Shown in pieces: positions 15,261 through 24,509 of a DNA stretch of 64,000 bases. Position numbers and translations under genes: made by a program. The notes beneath the pieces were generated by a model. That model was not told the origin of the DNA. It ran no database searches and saw only the letters and a program-made list of their open reading frames with translations. Positions within the stretch are counted from its first letter, which is position 1; each line of letters starts with the position of its first letter. Origin of the DNA: RU20A sp042610495. Lineage in GTDB: Bacteria > Pseudomonadota > Alphaproteobacteria > Rhizobiales > Rhizobiaceae. The stretch lies in contig NZ_JBHGAP010000001.1 of the NCBI RefSeq assembly GCF_042610495.1, positions 1,302,001 to 1,366,000 on the forward strand. Direction: 5' to 3'.

Positions 15261-16382
15261 ATGCCCTCTCTTTTCGACCCCATCACCATCGGTGACATCA
15301 CGCTCAAGAACCGCGTCGTCATGGCCCCGCTGACGCGCAACCGCTCGCCGAAGGCCGTTCCGAACACGCTGAACGTCACCTATTACGAGCAGCGCGCCAC
15401 CGCCGGCCTCATCATCACCGAAGCGACCGCCATCACCCATCAGGGCCAGGGCTACGCCGACGTCCCCGGGCTCTACACGCCGGAAGCGCTTGACGGCTGG
15501 CGCAAGGTGACGGACGCGGTGCACGCCGAGGGCGGCAAGATTGTCGTGCAGATGTGGCATGTCGGCCGGATTTCCCACACCGATCTCCAGCCCGGCAATG
15601 GCAAGCCGGTCGCCCCGTCCGCGATCCGCGCCAAATCCAAGACCTACCTCATCAACGAGGATGGCACCGGCGGCTTTGCCGACACGTCCGAACCGCGCGC
15701 GCTGGAAGCGGGTGAACTCCCGGGCATCGTGGAAGATTACCGCAAGGCCGCCCGTGCTGCCATCGATGCCGGCTTCGACGGCGTCGAGGTCCACGCCGCC
15801 AACGGCTACCTGATCGACCAGTTCCTGCGCTCGAGCTCCAACGAGCGCACCGACAACTATGGCGGCTCGATTGAAAACCGCGCCCGCTTCCTGTTCGAAG
15901 TGATGGACGCCGTGACGAAGGAAATCGGCGCTGCCCGGACCGGCATTCGCCTCTCGCCGGTCACGCCCGCCAACGACGTCTTCGATGCCGATCCGCAGCC
16001 GCTGTTCAACTATGTGGTCGAAGGGCTCGCCAAGCACGACCTCGCCTATATCCACCTCATCGAAGGTGCCACGGGCGGCGCGCGGGACCACCAGCAGGGC
16101 GACAAGCCCTTCGACTTCGCGGCCCTGCGCGCGGCTTACGCGGCAGCCGGCGGCAAGGCGGCCTGGATGGTCAATAACGGCTTCGACCGCGACCTCGCGC
16201 TGAAGACCGTCGAGAACGGCGATGCCGACCTCGTCGCCTTCGGCAAGCTCTTCATCGCCAATCCCGATCTCGTCGAGCGCCTGCGCACCAACGCAGACCT
16301 CAACACGCCGAAGCAGGAAACCTTCTACGGCGGCGGCGCGGAAGGCTACACGGACTACCCGACGCTCGAGCAGGTTGCCTGA
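15261..16382 (+). CDS. nemA: Old-yellow-enzyme family ene-reductase (NemA-like)
   Basis: The 373-residue TIM-barrel flavoprotein starts with LFDPITIGDITLKNRVVMAPLTR, the FMN-binding opening of the OYE family. It carries WHVGRISH, the substrate-binding VEVHAANGYLIDQFL region, and SNERTDNYGGSIENRARF. These match the class-I OYE group that includes NemA and xenobiotic reductases. It uses FMN and NAD(P)H to reduce activated C=C bonds (N-ethylmaleimide, nitro-esters, other electrophiles) in the cytoplasm. It follows the ArsR gene by 49 bases and ends at a strong terminator, so the two form a small inducible operon. Confidence 0.92.
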   Translation: MPSLFDPITIGDITLKNRVVMAPLTRNRSPKAVPNTLNVTYYEQRATAGLIITEATAITHQGQGYADVPGLYTPEALDGWRKVTDAVHAEGGKIVVQMWHVGRISHTDLQPGNGKPVAPSAIRAKSKTYLINEDGTGGFADTSEPRALEAGELPGIVEDYRKAARAAIDAGFDGVEVHAANGYLIDQFLRSSSNERTDNYGGSIENRARFLFEVMDAVTKEIGAARTGIRLSPVTPANDVFDADPQPLFNYVVEGLAKHDLAYIHLIEGATGGARDHQQGDKPFDFAALRAAYAAAGGKAAWMVNNGFDRDLALKTVENGDADLVAFGKLFIANPDLVERLRTNADLNTPKQETFYGGGAEGYTDYPTLEQVA

Positions 16383-16398
16383 TCGTGCGATGTGAAAA

Positions 16399-16432
16399 GC
16401 GCCCGCGGAAACCACCGCGGGCGTTCCCTTTT
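16399..16432 (+). terminator. Intrinsic terminator after the ene-reductase gene
   Basis: A perfect 9-base stem CGCCCGCGG / CCGCGGGCG (16400-16408, 16415-16423) with a six-base loop is followed by TTCCCTTTT. Confidence 0.8.
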
Positions 16433-16483
16433 GCGTGAACCGGGCTAGATAGGAACACACCCTTTCTTGACCCGGACCCGCCC

Positions 16484-17608
16484 ATGCTCGCCCGCCTTCT
16501 CCAGGAACGCTTCCTGCTCATCGGCCTTGCCGTCGCCATCGCCGCCTTCGTGGGCGAGGAGAGCATTGCCCATATGGGCCAGACGATCGAGCTGATCGCC
16601 GCCTTCGCCCTTGTCGCAGTCATCATCCTCGTCTCGACGCGCATCGCCCACCATGCCGAAATCCTTGCCTCCAAGGTCGGCGACCCCTATGGCACGATGA
16701 TCCTGACGCTTTCGGCCGTGATGGTGGAAGTCATCATCCTCGCCATCATGATGCAGGCCAATCCCGAGCCGACGCTGGTGCGCGATACGATCTACGCAGC
16801 CGTGATGCTCGACATCAACGGCATCCTCGGGCTGGCCGCGCTGCTCGGCGGCATCCGCCATGGCGAGCAGCCCTATAACGACAATTCCGGCAAGACCTAC
16901 GGCGTGATGATCCTGACGGCCATGGGCATTTCCATGATCGTGCCGGAATTCGTGCCGAAGCAACACTGGCAGGCTTATTCCGCCTTCACCATCGTCGCGA
17001 TGATCGCGCTCTACGGCCTCTTCCTGCGCATGCAGGTGGGCGCCCACAGCTATTTCTTCAGCTACGCATATCCCCGCGCCGAGCGGAAGGACGGCAAGCC
17101 GAGCACGGGGGCGGCGAGCAAGGCCCCCTCCGGCCATGCGAATACGGACGACGAGCCCGTCAGCCTCTCCATCGCGATCATCGTCATCGGCGTCGTCCTG
17201 ATCAGCGTCATGGCCGAGGTCATGTCAGTCCTGATGACATCGGGCCTCGAAGGCACCGGCGCACCGCCCGCCATGATGGCCGTCATCGTCGCCACGATCT
17301 CCGCAGCGCCGGAAATCCTGACCGCCCTGCGCGCCGCGCTCGCCAACCGCATGCAGTCGACCGTCAACATCGCCATGGGCGCCTCGCTCTCCACCGTCAT
17401 CCTCACCGTGCCGGTGATGGAGGCGATCGCGCTCTACACCGGCCAGCCCTTCGTCATGGCGATGACGCCGACCCAGACGGCCATGGTCGCGATCACGCTG
17501 ATTGCCGCTGCCATCAACCTCAACGACGGCGAGACCAATGCCATCGAGGGCATGACCCACTTCATCCTCTTCGCCACCTTCGTGATGCTGACGGCGATCG
17601 GTCTCTGA
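16484..17608 (+). CDS. chaA: Ca2+/H+ antiporter, ChaA-like
   Basis: The 374-residue integral membrane protein has two related halves, as expected of the CaCA cation-exchanger family. The first half contains GDPYGTMILTLSAVMVEVI and the second SAAPEILTALRAALANRMQST, the alpha-repeat motifs with the conserved acidic residues (Glu) that bind the cation. The halves are separated by a hydrophilic loop (about residues 195-220). ChaA exchanges Ca2+ or Na+ for protons at the inner membrane and helps at alkaline pH. It follows a terminator and is transcribed separately from the ene-reductase; the YdeP-type gene begins 107 bases downstream. Confidence 0.9.
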   Translation: MLARLLQERFLLIGLAVAIAAFVGEESIAHMGQTIELIAAFALVAVIILVSTRIAHHAEILASKVGDPYGTMILTLSAVMVEVIILAIMMQANPEPTLVRDTIYAAVMLDINGILGLAALLGGIRHGEQPYNDNSGKTYGVMILTAMGISMIVPEFVPKQHWQAYSAFTIVAMIALYGLFLRMQVGAHSYFFSYAYPRAERKDGKPSTGAASKAPSGHANTDDEPVSLSIAIIVIGVVLISVMAEVMSVLMTSGLEGTGAPPAMMAVIVATISAAPEILTALRAALANRMQSTVNIAMGASLSTVILTVPVMEAIALYTGQPFVMAMTPTQTAMVAITLIAAAINLNDGETNAIEGMTHFILFATFVMLTAIGL

Positions 17609-17715
17609 CGGCTTTTCATTGCAAGCGCCCTTGAAGCGGACGCCCGCCGCCCAAGCTTTTCGGGAAGACAGCGCAGCCCCTCCCCGCGCGCGTCTCCGAA
17701 GCGAAGGAAGCGTCG

Positions 17716-19992
17716 ATGAACAAGCCAGTCCTCAATCCGGAATCGGAAGAACCAGCCGGCGGCTGGGGCTCGCTGAAGTCGATCGCCCGCATGGTCAGCG
17801 AAAACCATCCGCCGCTGGCCTTCGTCGAGGAGCTTGGCCGCCAGAACAAGCCCGGCGGCGTGATGTGCGTCTCCTGCGCCTGGCCGAAGCCGAAGAACTA
17901 CAGCGCCTTCGAATTCTGCGAGAACGGCGCCAAGGGAACGCTCTGGGATCTGACCGGCGACCGCTGCACGCCCGCCTTCTTCCACGATCACAGCGTGACC
18001 AAGCTCAGGACGTGGAGCGACCACGAACTGGAGAAGGCCGGCCGCCTGACCCATCCCCTGCGGTATGACGCCGATACCGACCGCTATGTCGAAACGAGCT
18101 GGGAGGAGGCCTTCGCCGCGATCGGCAGAACGCTGAAGGATCTGCCGCGCGAAGATGTGGTCTTCTACGCCTCCGGCCATGCGGGCCTGGAAGCCTCCTA
18201 CCTCTACGCCCTGCTGGCCCGCGCCTACGGCAACAACAACCTGCCGCAAAGCTCCAACATGTGCCACGAGACAACATCGGTTGGCCTGAAGAAGGTGATC
18301 GGCTCGCCGGTCGGCACTGTCGTTTGGGAGGATCTGGAAAAGGCCGACGCCTTCTTCTTCTTCGGCCAGAACCCGGGCTCCAACAGCCCGCGATTCCTGC
18401 ATCCCTTGCAGGAAGCCAAGAAGCGCGGGGCGCGCATCGTTACCTTCAATCCCGTCATCGAACAGGGGCTGGTATCCTTCGTGAACCCGCAAAGCCCCTT
18501 CGACATGCTGACCGGCCATGAGACCGCGATCTCCGACCTCTACCTGCAGGTCAAGGCCGGCGGCGATATCGCCGCCTTGATGGGCCTCTGCAAGGTGGTG
18601 ATCGAGGCCGATGACGCCGCAAAGGCCGGCGGCGGCGAGCGCATCCTCGACACGGGCTTCATCGCCGAACACACGACGGGCTTCGAGGCCTTCCTCGACA
18701 GCGTGCGCACCGCCTGCTGGGCCGATATCGAATTGGAGAGCGGCCTCAGCGAAGCCGATATCCGCCAGGCCGGCGAGATCTATATCGGCGCCGAGCGGGT
18801 GATCGGCGTCTACGGCATGGGTCTCACCCAGCATGTTCACGGCTCGCTCAACATCGCCATGCTCGTCAACCTGCTGCTGATGCGCGGCCATATCGGGCGC
18901 GAGGGCGCCGGCTGCTGTCCCGTGCGGGGCCATTCAAACGTGCAGGGCCAGCGCACGGTGGGCATTGCGGAAAAGGCCGAACTCGTGCCGCTCGACAGGC
19001 TGAAGGCCCTCTTCGGCTTCGATCCGCCGACGAAGGACGGCGTCGCCATCGTGGATGCCGTGAAAGGCCTGATGGAGGGCCGCATCAAGGCCCATATCTC
19101 GCTCGGCGGAAACCTGCTGCGCGCCGTACCGGATCAGGAAGCCATGGAACGCGCCTGGGCCGCGCAACAGCTCACCGTCGTTGTGTCCACCAAGCTCAAC
19201 CGCAGCCACCTCTTCCCCGGCCGGCAGGCCTATATCCTGCCCTGCCTGTCGCGTCTGGAGCGCGATGAACAGGCCGGCGGGCCACAATCCGTCTCCAGCG
19301 AGGACAGCTTTTCCAACATCTCCGGCTCCACCGGCAAGCGCACGCCGGCCTCGCCGCATCTGAAAAGCGAACTCTCCGTCGTCACCGGCATCGCCAAAGC
19401 GACCCTCGAACCCAATCCGAAACTGCGCTGGGACGACTGGACCGCGGATTACGGCCTTGTGCGCGACCTGATTGAGGCGACCTATCCCGACCAGTTCCGC
19501 GGCTACAATCAGCGCCTCTTCGAGCCCGGCGGCTTCTATCGCGGCAATGCGGCGCGCGAACGCATCTGGAAGACGAAGGAAGGCAAGGCGGTCTTCACGA
19601 CACCGGACCGCCTCAACGCGCTGTCCTTCGCCGACGCGCGCGGCCGCTACCGCCTGATGACGATCCGCTCCAACGACCAGTTCAACACCACTATCTACGG
19701 CTATTCCGACCGCTTCCGCGGTATCGAGGGCACGCGCGACGTGGTGCTGATCTCCTGGGAGGACATGGTGGAAGCCCGTCTCGTGGAGGGGCAGAAAGTG
19801 ACGCTGGTCAGCGATTTCGGCGACGGCCACGAACGCCGCCTCGCCGGCCTCGAAATCCGCGTCCACACGCTGCCGCGCGGCACGATCGCGGCCTATTACC
19901 CCGAAGCCAACGTGCTGAACGCCATCGATCACCACGACGAACTGTCGAAGACGCCGGCATCAAAGGCGATCCCTGTACGGATCGAAGCCTGA
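17716..19992 (+). CDS. FdhF/YdeP-family molybdopterin oxidoreductase
   Basis: The 758-residue protein belongs to the molybdopterin-guanine-dinucleotide oxidoreductases and matches the YdeP branch: MCVSCAWPKPKNYSAFE near the N-terminus, SSNMCHETTSVGLKK, FFFFGQNPGSNSPRFLHPL, and a C-terminal molydopterin-binding domain (about 640-750). The N-terminal four-cysteine Fe-S motif of formate dehydrogenases is absent: only one CxxC is visible. No signal peptide is seen, so it acts in the cytoplasm. In E. coli YdeP has been linked to acid resistance, but the substrate is unknown. No fdhD or electron-transfer partner is next to it. Confidence 0.85.
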   Translation: MNKPVLNPESEEPAGGWGSLKSIARMVSENHPPLAFVEELGRQNKPGGVMCVSCAWPKPKNYSAFEFCENGAKGTLWDLTGDRCTPAFFHDHSVTKLRTWSDHELEKAGRLTHPLRYDADTDRYVETSWEEAFAAIGRTLKDLPREDVVFYASGHAGLEASYLYALLARAYGNNNLPQSSNMCHETTSVGLKKVIGSPVGTVVWEDLEKADAFFFFGQNPGSNSPRFLHPLQEAKKRGARIVTFNPVIEQGLVSFVNPQSPFDMLTGHETAISDLYLQVKAGGDIAALMGLCKVVIEADDAAKAGGGERILDTGFIAEHTTGFEAFLDSVRTACWADIELESGLSEADIRQAGEIYIGAERVIGVYGMGLTQHVHGSLNIAMLVNLLLMRGHIGREGAGCCPVRGHSNVQGQRTVGIAEKAELVPLDRLKALFGFDPPTKDGVAIVDAVKGLMEGRIKAHISLGGNLLRAVPDQEAMERAWAAQQLTVVVSTKLNRSHLFPGRQAYILPCLSRLERDEQAGGPQSVSSEDSFSNISGSTGKRTPASPHLKSELSVVTGIAKATLEPNPKLRWDDWTADYGLVRDLIEATYPDQFRGYNQRLFEPGGFYRGNAARERIWKTKEGKAVFTTPDRLNALSFADARGRYRLMTIRSNDQFNTTIYGYSDRFRGIEGTRDVVLISWEDMVEARLVEGQKVTLVSDFGDGHERRLAGLEIRVHTLPRGTIAAYYPEANVLNAIDHHDELSKTPASKAIPVRIEA

Positions 19993-20039
19993 CGAAAGAC
20001 AGCGCAGCCGGCCATCGGGCCGGCTGCCGCATCGCGGGC

Positions 20040-20273
20040 TCAGCGCCGCTCGGTGCCCTGATAATACTCGCCCGCGTCGTTGCGCATCGTGCGGTACTTC
20101 TCCGGATTGTTGAAGAAGTAATCAAAGACGCTCATCTGCGACGGGCCGGCCGGCACGACGACGGCGCCCTCGGGCGGGAGCGGATCGCCCTTGCGCGTCT
20201 CGTGCCCCGCCGCAAAGGCGACCGAGGCGGTGAGCGCGAGGCTGGCGGTGAGAAGGATGAGGCTTTTCGTCAT
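20040..20273 (-). CDS. Small exported protein of unknown function
   Basis: The 77-residue product begins with a clear signal peptide (MTKSLILLTASLALTASVAFA, likely cleaved after AFA), leaving a periplasmic peptide of about 55 residues. The mature part is polar, with PPEGAVVVPAGPSQMSVFDYFFNNPEKY and a Tyr-rich end. I do not recognise the family. The frame is open upstream, but the signal peptide fixes the start at 20273. It is convergent with the YdeP-type gene and lies downstream of a minus-strand terminator, so it probably has its own promoter. Confidence 0.65.
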   Translation of the reverse strand: MTKSLILLTASLALTASVAFAAGHETRKGDPLPPEGAVVVPAGPSQMSVFDYFFNNPEKYRTMRNDAGEYYQGTERR

Positions 20274-20340
20274 GACGGGTCTCCTGTCTTGCCAGCCTAA
20301 TATCGGTCGCGGCTGTGCGCTTTTCAGGGCATGACACGAA

Positions 20341-20366
20341 AAAACCCGCCGGCGACGGCGGGTTTC
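20341..20366 (-). terminator. Intrinsic terminator downstream of aatA
   Basis: CCCGCCG (20345-20351), loop GCGA, CGGCGGG (20356-20362), with A/T runs on both sides. Read on the minus strand the stem is followed by a run of T residues, so it ends transcripts coming from aatA. Confidence 0.7.
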
Positions 20367-20503
20367 GTGCAAGAAAATCGACCGTCACTCGCCCCCACCA
20401 AACCGCTTAAGGTCAAAGGTGGCGACGAGCGGCCACTCCAACCCCCCGTCTTCCTCGGCCACAGAGCCGAAGATCCACAGCCACGACCGCCAAGGTCGCA
20501 TGG

Positions 20504-20526
20504 GTCCTCGGGTCAAGCCCGAGGAC
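20504..20526. repeat. Short palindromic repeat unit
   Basis: GTCCTCGGG, a 5-base loop, then CCCGAGGAC. The phrase 'GGGTCCTCGGGTCAAGCCCG' followed by AGGACGACGG resembles a short intergenic repeat that I recall as common in rhizobial genomes. It lies between aatA and its terminator. Confidence 0.45.
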
Positions 20527-20570
20527 GACGGTCGAGAGGTTGCGTCACCAATCGAAACAGCGGCTTTCGC

Positions 20571-21773
20571 TTACTTGCAAGCCGCGGCAAAGCGCTGGAT
20601 GCGCTTGCAGGCTTCCTCGAGCAGGGCTTCCGACGTGGCATAGGAGATGCGGAAGTTCGGGCCGAGGCCGAAGGCCGAACCGTGGACGACGGCCACGCCT
20701 TCGGTTTCCAGAAGTTCCGTCACGAAGTCCTCGTCGGTGTTGATGACCTTGCCCGACGGCGCGGTCTTGCCGATCAGGCCCTTGCAGGACGGATAGACGT
20801 AGAAGGCACCTTCCGGCGACGGGCACTCGATGCCGGTTGCCTGGTTCAGCATGGAGACGACCAGGTCGCGGCGGCCTTCGAAGATCTTCTTGTTGACGGG
20901 AATGAAGTCCTGCGTGCCATTCAGTGCTTCCACGGCCGCCCACTGGGCGATCGAGCAGGCGCCCGACGTCTGCTGACCCTGCACCATGTCCATGGCCTTG
21001 ATGAGCGCCAGCGGGCCGGCCGCATAGCCGATGCGCCAGCCGGTCATGGCATAGGCCTTCGACACGCCGTTCATGGTCAGCGTGCGATCGTAGAGCGCCG
21101 GCTCGACCTCGACCGGGGTGGCGAACTTGAAGTCGCCATAGGTCAGGTGCTCATACATGTCGTCCGTCAGCACGTAGACATGCGGATGCTTCACCAGCAC
21201 ATCGGTCAGCGCCTTCAGTTCGGCATGGCTGTAGGCGGCACCAGACGGGTTGGACGGCGAGTTGAAGACGAACCACTTGGTCTTCGGCGTAATCGCCTTC
21301 TCAAGATCCTCGGCCTTCAGCTTGAAATTGTTGGCCTGAGTCGTTTCCACAAACACCGGCGTGCCGCCGCACAGCGCCACCATCTCCGGGTAGGAGACCC
21401 AGTAGGGCGTCGGGATCACGACTTCATCGCCCGGGTTAAGCGTCGCCATGAAGGCGTTGAAGAGAATCTGCTTTCCGCCGGTGCCGACGATGACCTGCGC
21501 GGCCGTGTAGTCGAGATTGTTCTCGCGCTTGAACTTCTTGACGATGGCGTCGCGCAGTTCCGGAATACCGGCAACGGGCGTGTACTTCGTCTCGCCGCGC
21601 TTGATCGCCTCGATAGCCGCCTGCTTGATATTGTCGGGCGTGTCGAAATCCGGTTCACCGGCGCCGAGGCCGATCACGTCCATGCCTTTCGCTTTCAGTT
21701 CGCGCGCCTTCTGCGAGACGGCGATGGTGGCGGAGGGCTTCACACGGGAAAGGGCGTCGGCAAGGAAAGCCAT
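20571..21773 (-). CDS. aatA: Aspartate aminotransferase (class I, type Ib)
   Basis: The 400-residue PLP enzyme has the subgroup-I fold: GLGAGEPDFDTPDNIKQAA near the N-terminus, the SNPSGAAYS substrate loop, the aspartate that holds PLP nitrogen in VLTDDMYEHLTY, and the Schiff-base lysine in GVSKAYAMTGWRIGYAAG. It exchanges amino groups between aspartate and 2-oxoglutarate. Rhizobial AatA is about 400 residues and starts MAFLADALSRVKPSAT as here, so the ATG at 21773 is used although the frame is open further upstream. It is transcribed alone, divergent from the sortase-substrate gene. Confidence 0.94.
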   Translation of the reverse strand: MAFLADALSRVKPSATIAVSQKARELKAKGMDVIGLGAGEPDFDTPDNIKQAAIEAIKRGETKYTPVAGIPELRDAIVKKFKRENNLDYTAAQVIVGTGGKQILFNAFMATLNPGDEVVIPTPYWVSYPEMVALCGGTPVFVETTQANNFKLKAEDLEKAITPKTKWFVFNSPSNPSGAAYSHAELKALTDVLVKHPHVYVLTDDMYEHLTYGDFKFATPVEVEPALYDRTLTMNGVSKAYAMTGWRIGYAAGPLALIKAMDMVQGQQTSGACSIAQWAAVEALNGTQDFIPVNKKIFEGRRDLVVSMLNQATGIECPSPEGAFYVYPSCKGLIGKTAPSGKVINTDEDFVTELLETEGVAVVHGSAFGLGPNFRISYATSEALLEEACKRIQRFAAACK

Positions 21774-22148
21774 GGAACGAGGGTCCTGTTGCGGTTTCGG
21801 ATAACCGGCCCGATCATGCAGCCGGCGGCTAGCTGTATGTCGAAGAAGAGCCGGCGTTTCAAGCAGAAAGGCGGATGGAGGACCGCTCGAAGCCTGCCGA
21901 GGCGTGCCCATGACGATCGCACGCGCAGGCGACCTTAAACATGGGCACCGCATCTCCCCGGCGAGCCAGATCAAATGACGGGCGAAAAGGCGAATATATT
22001 CAGCACGCCGGCAACTCCCTCCGAAACTGGCGTCCGCCACGATTTGGCCACGAGAATTGCCATGGGGTGCCCCAATTCAGTCTTTCAACAGCCGATATGC
22101 CATCGTCAATCTCGCCTCCATCAAGCAGTGCATGGAAGGGGATATGCC
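21774..22148. other. Intergenic region between aatA and the sortase locus
   Basis: 375 bases without a supported gene. It must contain the divergent promoters of aatA and the sortase-substrate gene. The only structure I see is an imperfect inverted repeat GAATTG ... CAATTC (22053-22078) enclosing GGGGTGCCCC, about 70 bases before the substrate gene; it could be an operator. Confidence 0.4.
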
Positions 22149-24509
22149 ATGTTTCTCGATGACATCACGACGGAGCGCGCATTGCGGCGCCGCGCCTCCC
22201 ACCGCATGGGCCTGGTCATGGCCGCGCTCCTGGCCTGCATCCTCATGGTCGCGGGCCTGACCTTCGACGCGCGCGCCGAAACGGGGGCGCCGGCGATCGC
22301 GGCCACGAAGGCCGCGGCCGAGCCCGAAGGCTATGTACGTCCGAACGACATGGGCACCGGCGCCCTGCTCTTTCCCTCGCGCGAACCCGGCTATTTCGTC
22401 GAGGCGCCGCGGCTTTCCACCGATGTCGCCATCGACGTCAACGGTCCCGTCATCCGCACCCGCGTCACCCAGCGCTTCCTGAACCCGTCCAAGGGCTGGG
22501 TCGAAGGCACCTATGTCTTCCCTCTGCCGGAAGATTCGGCCGTCGATACGCTGAAGATGCAGATCGGCGAGCGCTTCATCGCCGGCGAGATCAAGCCGCG
22601 CGAAGAGGCCCGTCAGGTCTACGAACAGGCAAAGGCAGAGGGCAAGAAGGCCGCACTCCTCGAGCAGCAGCGCCCCAACATCTTCACCAACCAGGTCGCC
22701 AATATCGGCCCCGGCGAAACCATCGTCGTGCAGATCGAGTACCAGTCCTCCACGAAGCAGTCGGATGGCCTTTATTCGTTGCGTTTCCCGATGGTCGTGG
22801 CGCCGCGCTACAATCCGGCGCCGGTCGTCCAGACCGTCGATGTCGACCAGACCTCCGGCTATGCCGTATCCGATCCGGTTCCGGATCGCGAAAAGATCAC
22901 GGCACCCGTGCTCGACCCGAAGACCAATGCGAAGGTCAATCCGGTCACGCTCACGGTGACGCTTGCAGCCGGCTTCCCCCTCGGCGAGGTCAAATCCGCC
23001 TTCCACGACGTCAACGTCGAGACCGTCGATCCGGCCACCCGCCGCATCACACTGAAAGCCGAGAGCATTCCGGCCGACAAGGATTTCGAGCTGACCTGGC
23101 GCGCCGAAGCCGGCAAGAGCCCCTATGCCGGCCTGTTTCGCGAAACCGTCGACGGCAAGACCTATCTGATGGCCTTCGTCACGCCGCCGGTCGGCACGGA
23201 AAGCGCGGTCAAGCCGAAGCGCGAAATCGTCTTCGTCATCGACAATTCCGGGTCCATGTCAGGCCCCTCCATCGAGCAGGCCCGCGACAGCCTGGCGCTT
23301 GCCATTTCCCGCCTGTCGCCGGAAGACCGGTTCAATGTCATCCGTTTCGATGACACGATGACCGTTCACTTCCCCTCGCTGGTCGCAGCCACGCCCGACA
23401 AGCGCGAAGACGCCATTGCCTTCGTCCGCAGCCTGACCGCCGATGGCGGAACGGAAATGCTCCCCGCCCTGCAGGCGGCTCTGCGCAGCCAGGGCCCGGT
23501 CGCCGATGGCGCGCTGCGCCAGGTGGTGTTCCTCACCGATGGCGCCATCGGCAACGAGGAACAGCTCTTCAACGAGATCTCCGCCAACCGGGGCGAGGCC
23601 CGCGTCTTCACCGTCGGCATTGGCTCGGCCCCCAACACCTTCTTCATGACCAAGGCCGCCCAGGTGGGCCGGGGCACTTTCACGCTGATCGGCTCGGAAA
23701 ATCAGGTCGCCGAGCGCATGGGCGAGCTTTTCACCAAGCTCGAACAGCCCGCCATGACCGAGATTGCCGCCACCTTCGACGGCGCCGCCGTCGGCGACAT
23801 CACGCCGAACCCGATGCCCGACCTCTATCGCGGCGAGCCTGTGACGCTGACCGCCGAACTTGCCTCCGCCACTCCGGCCGGCAAGCTGCAGATCACCGGC
23901 CGGGCCGGCGACCAGCCCTGGCGCGTCGAAATGGACATCGCCAAGGCGTCGCAAGGCACCGGCATCGCCAAGCTCTGGGCGCGCCGCAAGATCGACGACC
24001 TGGAGGCCAGCGCCTATTCGCTGCCGGACCCGGCCGTGCTCGACAAGAAGATCGAGACGGTCGCGCTCGCCCACCACCTTGTCTCCCGCGTCACCAGCCT
24101 CGTTGCCGTCGATGTCACGCCGTCGCGACCCCAGGGCGAGCCGGTGACGAGCACCGCCGTGCCGCTGAACCTGCCGGCCGGCTGGGACTTCGGCAAGGTC
24201 TATGGCGAACCAGACGCGACGGGCACGGTGCCGATGCAGAAGGCCATGGCGCTTCCCGCCCCTGTCATGCAGATGGCGGAGGCCGTCGCGAGCAAGATGC
24301 AGGCCGCGCCGACGGCACGCGCCGCCAGCCTGCTTGCCGAACAGTCGGCCGAAGTGACCCTTCCCCAGACTGCGACGCTTGCAGACCGGCATATTCTGAT
24401 GGGCCTCGTGCTGATCGCCTTCGCCATCATGATCGGCACCGGCTACGCCTTCCTGCGCGATGACCTGTCGCGCATGGTCGGGGCGCGGGGCACGGGAGGC
24501 CGGCCGTGA
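22149..24509 (+). CDS. Sortase target protein with VIT and vWA domains (LPXTG-like tail)
   Basis: The 786-residue protein has an N-terminal hydrophobic signal segment (about 20-40), a VIT domain (about 80-210, with RFLNPSKGWVEGTYVFPLPE), a vWA domain (about 360-540) with an intact MIDAS start DNSGSMSG (Asp365), and a C-terminal sorting signal: LPQTA at about 738, a transmembrane stretch and an arginine-containing tail. This is the architecture of the 'marine proteobacterial sortase target protein' family (TIGR03788 type), resembling inter-alpha-trypsin inhibitor heavy chains. It is presumably exported and processed by the class GN sortase encoded next, with which it overlaps by four bases (GTGA). 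GGAAGGGG precedes the ATG by eight bases. Ligand and final location are unknown. Confidence 0.9.
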   Translation: MFLDDITTERALRRRASHRMGLVMAALLACILMVAGLTFDARAETGAPAIAATKAAAEPEGYVRPNDMGTGALLFPSREPGYFVEAPRLSTDVAIDVNGPVIRTRVTQRFLNPSKGWVEGTYVFPLPEDSAVDTLKMQIGERFIAGEIKPREEARQVYEQAKAEGKKAALLEQQRPNIFTNQVANIGPGETIVVQIEYQSSTKQSDGLYSLRFPMVVAPRYNPAPVVQTVDVDQTSGYAVSDPVPDREKITAPVLDPKTNAKVNPVTLTVTLAAGFPLGEVKSAFHDVNVETVDPATRRITLKAESIPADKDFELTWRAEAGKSPYAGLFRETVDGKTYLMAFVTPPVGTESAVKPKREIVFVIDNSGSMSGPSIEQARDSLALAISRLSPEDRFNVIRFDDTMTVHFPSLVAATPDKREDAIAFVRSLTADGGTEMLPALQAALRSQGPVADGALRQVVFLTDGAIGNEEQLFNEISANRGEARVFTVGIGSAPNTFFMTKAAQVGRGTFTLIGSENQVAERMGELFTKLEQPAMTEIAATFDGAAVGDITPNPMPDLYRGEPVTLTAELASATPAGKLQITGRAGDQPWRVEMDIAKASQGTGIAKLWARRKIDDLEASAYSLPDPAVLDKKIETVALAHHLVSRVTSLVAVDVTPSRPQGEPVTSTAVPLNLPAGWDFGKVYGEPDATGTVPMQKAMALPAPVMQMAEAVASKMQAAPTARAASLLAEQSAEVTLPQTATLADRHILMGLVLIAFAIMIGTGYAFLRDDLSRMVGARGTGGRP

